In this document: piece by piece, positions 21,523 to 24,672 of the stretch | Layout of the letters: every line of letters starts with the position of its first letter | How positions within the stretch are numbered: position 1 is the first letter of the stretch | NCBI GenBank assembly: GCA_004802705.1 | Contig: SGPL01000493.1 | Coordinates: 1 to 24,672, forward strand | Length of the DNA stretch: 24,672 bases | Origin: Bondarzewia mesenterica | Taxonomy: Eukaryota; Basidiomycota; Agaricomycetes; Russulales; Bondarzewiaceae | Direction of reading: 5' to 3' | Position numbers and translations under genes: made by a program | Notes under the pieces: model-generated | What the model saw: only the letters and a program-made list of their open reading frames with translations | Told to the model about the DNA's origin: nothing | Databases searched by the model: none

Positions 21523-21972
21523 CTTAGATGCCTGACCTCCACGGTCTAAGAGATTGTTACGAGATGATCTTTTAGGACGACATGGCTTACCGCGGTGGAG
21601 CGTATGAAAATCTAGTTACCAGTGGGTTTGTTCAACTTTGGGAGGGGTTATAAGTGCTCAGCAATTGCAAGAGCTCCTAAGAGCTCGTTGTGAGATGGTG
21701 TCCAGGATGATCCGAGATTGATCGGTTGCAACAATCTATCTCTCCTTTCCGTGCACTGTAGAAAAAGTAAGAAATTTTCTCAACGTCTGCGATGTACACG
21801 GGTCCACACCTACATACCTGCCTAATAATCTGAGACTGAGAGTCAATTGCTGTCAATTGGTTATGATCAGGCCGGCTACTGACGCGTACGTACGGCTTGC
21901 CAAATTCGTCCATAGCTCCGAGCGGCGAGCACCAACATTCAGGTTTGCCAGTACCTGCACTTGCAACAGGCC
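21523..21972. promoter_or_regulatory. Divergent promoter between methyltransferase and rhomboid copy 4
   Basis: The 450 bp between the two start codons must hold both promoters. I see no TATA box at a convincing distance on either side. A short palindromic stretch cgtacgtacg lies at about 21885-21894. No coding frame in it is credible. Confidence 0.5.
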
Positions 21973-23725
21973 ATGATTTGGCTTTCCCGTCTCCGTTCAT
22001 GCTCCCCTCTTAAACATCCCCAGATGCGCTCGTTCACATTCTCTCATAATGTGCGATTCTTGCGTTTCACTCGAAGCCTCAAAGATGCTTCAATACCACC
22101 TGAGAAAGCTATCCCATCGTTTCGGGAGCAAGTCGCGCGTACCAGCCCAGTAAAGTCCTTCTCGGAGACAATCAAGTATCCAAGAATTGCGAGGAATATC
22201 CTTGTGAGCAAATATTCCATTTTCTTGGGCTGACTTGAGCCTTGTTCATGCTTCGCAAGTTTTTCCTGAGTGCTTCTGGATTCGCATACGGCATTGCTGC
22301 AATAGACACGAACATCACCACCAATATATGGGCTGAGTATGTACCAAAAGTTTCGCCGCACGTCATATGGTCCGTCCGCGATCCAACAACGAATGACATG
22401 CGTGTAGTGCGGGATGCTATCCTAATAAAGGTAAGTCCTCTGTTCGTGCATTTGGCCTGCTCACACACGATGTCCTCGCAGAAAGTTCAAAATAAGGTCA
22501 ATTCTATTTCCGAATCCCTTTCCAACGCACCAATGATAGTCAAAGAACTTGTGCTGTACACTTATGCCAAGTTTGGTGAGGCCTACATTACGTCGACTGA
22601 GGGACGCCGCGTTGGGTGGGGGCTGTGTGCGGTCAACACAGCCGTATGGATTGCCTGGCAGATTCCCCGCTTGCGCCCGTTCATGCACCTGCATTTTACA
22701 CATAATCCGTTGAGTGGGAGAACGTACACGATGTTGACCAGCATGTTCAGGTGCGCGATTCTCAATTTGTACATGTCACGAAATAACTAAGGATGCTGTA
22801 GCCATTCGTCACTCATACACCTGCTCTTCAATTGCATGGCATTGACGAGTTTTGGTTCGTTGTTTTCTGATTCATCCTTTGTTGGTTTCTCTCACCCGCT
22901 TGTAGCATCTGCCACCTCGACTTGGATGACGCGTGAACAGCGTCTCGCACCCTCACAACTCCAAGAAGCCACCGCATCATACCACTTCCTTGCATTCTTC
23001 ATATCCGGTGCGTTACAACGTCAATTTACGTCGTATACATCTCGCATACTTCGCTCGTGCAAGGAGATACCCGACTTCAGTCTTGAATTGGCAGGCTACA
23101 AGCATGCAAATATTGTTCGTTCAGCTAATCATCCGTTCACCTTCCAGCCGGCCTTTTCTCATCGCTAGTGTCCCACGTCGTCTCCGCTCGCTTCCGCTTC
23201 CCCCGCATGGTCTCCCAACTCGCACGGTCTCAGCAGCCAGCCAGCACCACCAAGTCAACTCTGACTTCAACCTTGGTCGCTGCCGCTAAATCGCCCGCTA
23301 CTGCCACAACAGAGGCTGGGCCAACAATAGGAGCATCCCTCGGTGCGTCAGGCGCGATATACGCAGCTGTGGCGATATCGGCACTGGCGTTTCCAGAAGC
23401 GCAGGTGAGCTTGGTGTTCCCACCAACGGGCTCGATCCCGATTGAGTACGGCGTCGGCGCGTTGGTGCTGCTCGATATTGTGGGCGCGCTGCGTGGATGG
23501 CGGTGAGTGTTTCTCTCTTTTCATTCAGCTTCTGTTTCCTCCGGCATTGATCGGCGTCTGTGCGTGCTTAGACTGTTCGACCATTTCGCACATTTGGGTG
23601 GAGCTGCGTTTGGTGCGGCGTACTATGCGTATGGGATGCGGTTCTGGGATGATCTTCGCGTCATGTTTGCGAACATGCTTGCGAAGCCAGATGGGAAGAA
23701 GCGTGAGCGGGGCGATAAGCCTTGA
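21973..23725 (+). CDS. Rhomboid protease, canonical catalytic residues (copy 4)
   Basis: An intramembrane serine protease homologous to the three array copies but clearly older. Seven exons at equivalent positions (21973-22203, 22260-22430, 22482-22750, 22802-22854, 22906-23007, 23148-23502, 23572-23725) give 444 aa. The N-terminus (IWLSRLRSCSPLKH, RFLRFTRSLK) is Arg/Lys-rich and presequence-like. TM2 reads SHSSLIHLLFNC with H230 and N234 of the oxyanion hole. TM4 reads LGASGAIYAAVAISALAFPE with catalytic S343 (TCA, 23348-23350), and TM6 reads DHFAHLGGAAFGAAYYAYGM with H401. All catalytic residues are therefore present and it is probably active. The layout fits mitochondrial PARL/Pcp1-type rhomboids, but the location is inferred from the N-terminus only. 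Intron 5 (140 bp) is unusually long for this gene set. Confidence 0.9.
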
Positions 23726-24448
23726 ATTGGAGCCTCAGCAGAGGTGGTGCAGAGGATTAAGTTATTAAACAGACATGTCATGGGATAAACCGACATGATA
23801 ATCTCTACTCCTTTGCAATCCCTGTCAACTACTGTACTTACAGTAGCCAATGACTCTGTATTTGTATGCGTTCTGTGCGCATTTCTGCAACACCTTTGCA
23901 GTATTGTCGACGGCTGGCGCTAAGTCTTAGGCATACGCCGACTCTCCAATCGACAGACGTGGGTAGATTGTGAGGCATGTGCTGTCATATCACCATTTCA
24001 ACAATGTCCCAAATATCCTGCTGGAATTTTGACTTCGATGGCAAGCGGAAGGACCTTGAAACAATCACAACAGATCTAGGCGTCTGAGATGATCAGCGCG
24101 GGACTTTATTCCAGTCAGTCAGAATAACTTCAATAACCGCTAGACTCGCTTTTCCCATCTGTCTGCATTAGCTGTAAGTTTCCACGTCGCGGCAAAGGGC
24201 TTTCAAGGACGATGAAAGCTACGAGGTTTCAAGTTTCAAGAAGGCTGCAGGAGCAAGAAGCGGATTCTTCGCCATCAAGGTGAACAGCTCAGTCAACACG
24301 TCCATCACCAATTATTGAGAGATGAGTTGAGCATCTGTTAAATACCATCAGCGTATTACATGTGCATACAGAGTCTAATGTGACAAACAAGAACACTTTA
24401 CTCCCAGGTGCGCTTCGATTCCTTTTCGCTTTGCCGGACTTCTTTGCG
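23726..24448. other. 3' spacer between convergent genes
   Basis: About 720 bp between the stop codons of rhomboid copy 4 and RIB3. I see no gene, repeat or RNA structure in it that I can support. Confidence 0.55.
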
Positions 24449-24672
24449 CTATGACGCCTTACCATTGACGCTCTTCCCCTCGCTGTCTAACGCTCTCCTC
24501 CACTCGGCCAACATCTCGACGCTGATCATCTTCACGCCCCAACGGTCCGCGAATGCCCTGCAATCGTCTCGCCTCGCCATACTTCCCTGTTCATCGTCGT
24601 TCACGAGTTCGCAGAGCAAGCCGACATGCGGGAGTCCGGCGAGACGACAGAGGTCGACGGCGGCTTCGGTGT
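24449..24672 (-). CDS. RIB3: 3,4-dihydroxy-2-butanone 4-phosphate synthase, C-terminal part (partial)
   Basis: This enzyme converts ribulose 5-phosphate to formate and the four-carbon unit used for the xylene ring of riboflavin. Only the last 74 codons lie in the window; the rest runs off the right edge. The readable part begins [13 protein letters not shown], the conserved substrate-binding region of RibB-type proteins (HTEA, where the His codon is cut by the edge). Then come [20 protein letters not shown] and [12 protein letters not shown], both family hallmarks. The stop is at 24449-24451 and the tail [11 protein letters not shown] is variable. No intron is seen in this part. Confidence 0.92.
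   Translation of the reverse strand, partial: TEAAVDLCRLAGLPHVGLLCELVNDDEQGSMARRDDCRAFADRWGVKMISVEMLAEWRRALDSEGKSVNGKAS

Overview
This window is nuclear DNA from a filamentous fungus, most likely a basidiomycete (Agaricomycotina). The genes carry many introns of about 40-85 bp, there is a divergent intron-rich H4/H3 histone pair, and the protein styles fit that group (GPI-type aspartic protease, fungal Methyltransf_16 protein, RIB3). The organism call is inference; no species is assigned. Exon models were built by hand from splice sites and reading phase.

Layout. 1-3240: no gene I can support. 3241-4762 (+): hypothetical protein with a basic N-terminus and an acidic repetitive C-terminus, interrupted by a one-base frameshift in an A7 run. 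4995-6242 (-): decayed ABC-transporter relic with a 207-bp tandem duplication. 6359-6798 (-) and 7135-7720 (+): histones H4 and H3 sharing a 336-bp promoter. 7721-9156: no supported gene. 9157-10967 (+): secreted pepsin-type aspartic protease, 473 aa, with a GPI-type C-terminus. 10968-11589: spacer with two perfect hairpins.

11590-20536 is the most unusual region. A segment carrying a rhomboid-family gene plus the last ~170-190 bp of a neighbouring, convergently transcribed methyltransferase gene has been tandemly amplified to three units (A, B, C). All three rhomboid copies (467, 472 and 451 aa) keep the same seven-exon structure and open frames, but all have Cys in place of the catalytic Ser (GACG instead of GxSG) and Ser in place of the oxyanion-hole Asn. 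A fourth, older paralogue just beyond (21973-23725, 444 aa) has the normal Ser, Asn and His. The second exon of the tandem copies has diverged almost only by amino-acid-changing substitutions, while the membrane core is nearly uniform and mosaic between copies. Unit A carries a 611-bp insertion, and unit B carries a 697-bp TA-flanked inverted-repeat element of MITE type.

After the array come the intact methyltransferase (20347-21522, -), a divergent promoter, the canonical rhomboid, and at the right edge the C-terminal part of RIB3 (riboflavin synthesis, 24449-24672, -). The best candidate for something undescribed is the fast-evolving array of cysteine-substituted rhomboids. Their Arg-rich N-termini suggest mitochondria, but their function is unknown.
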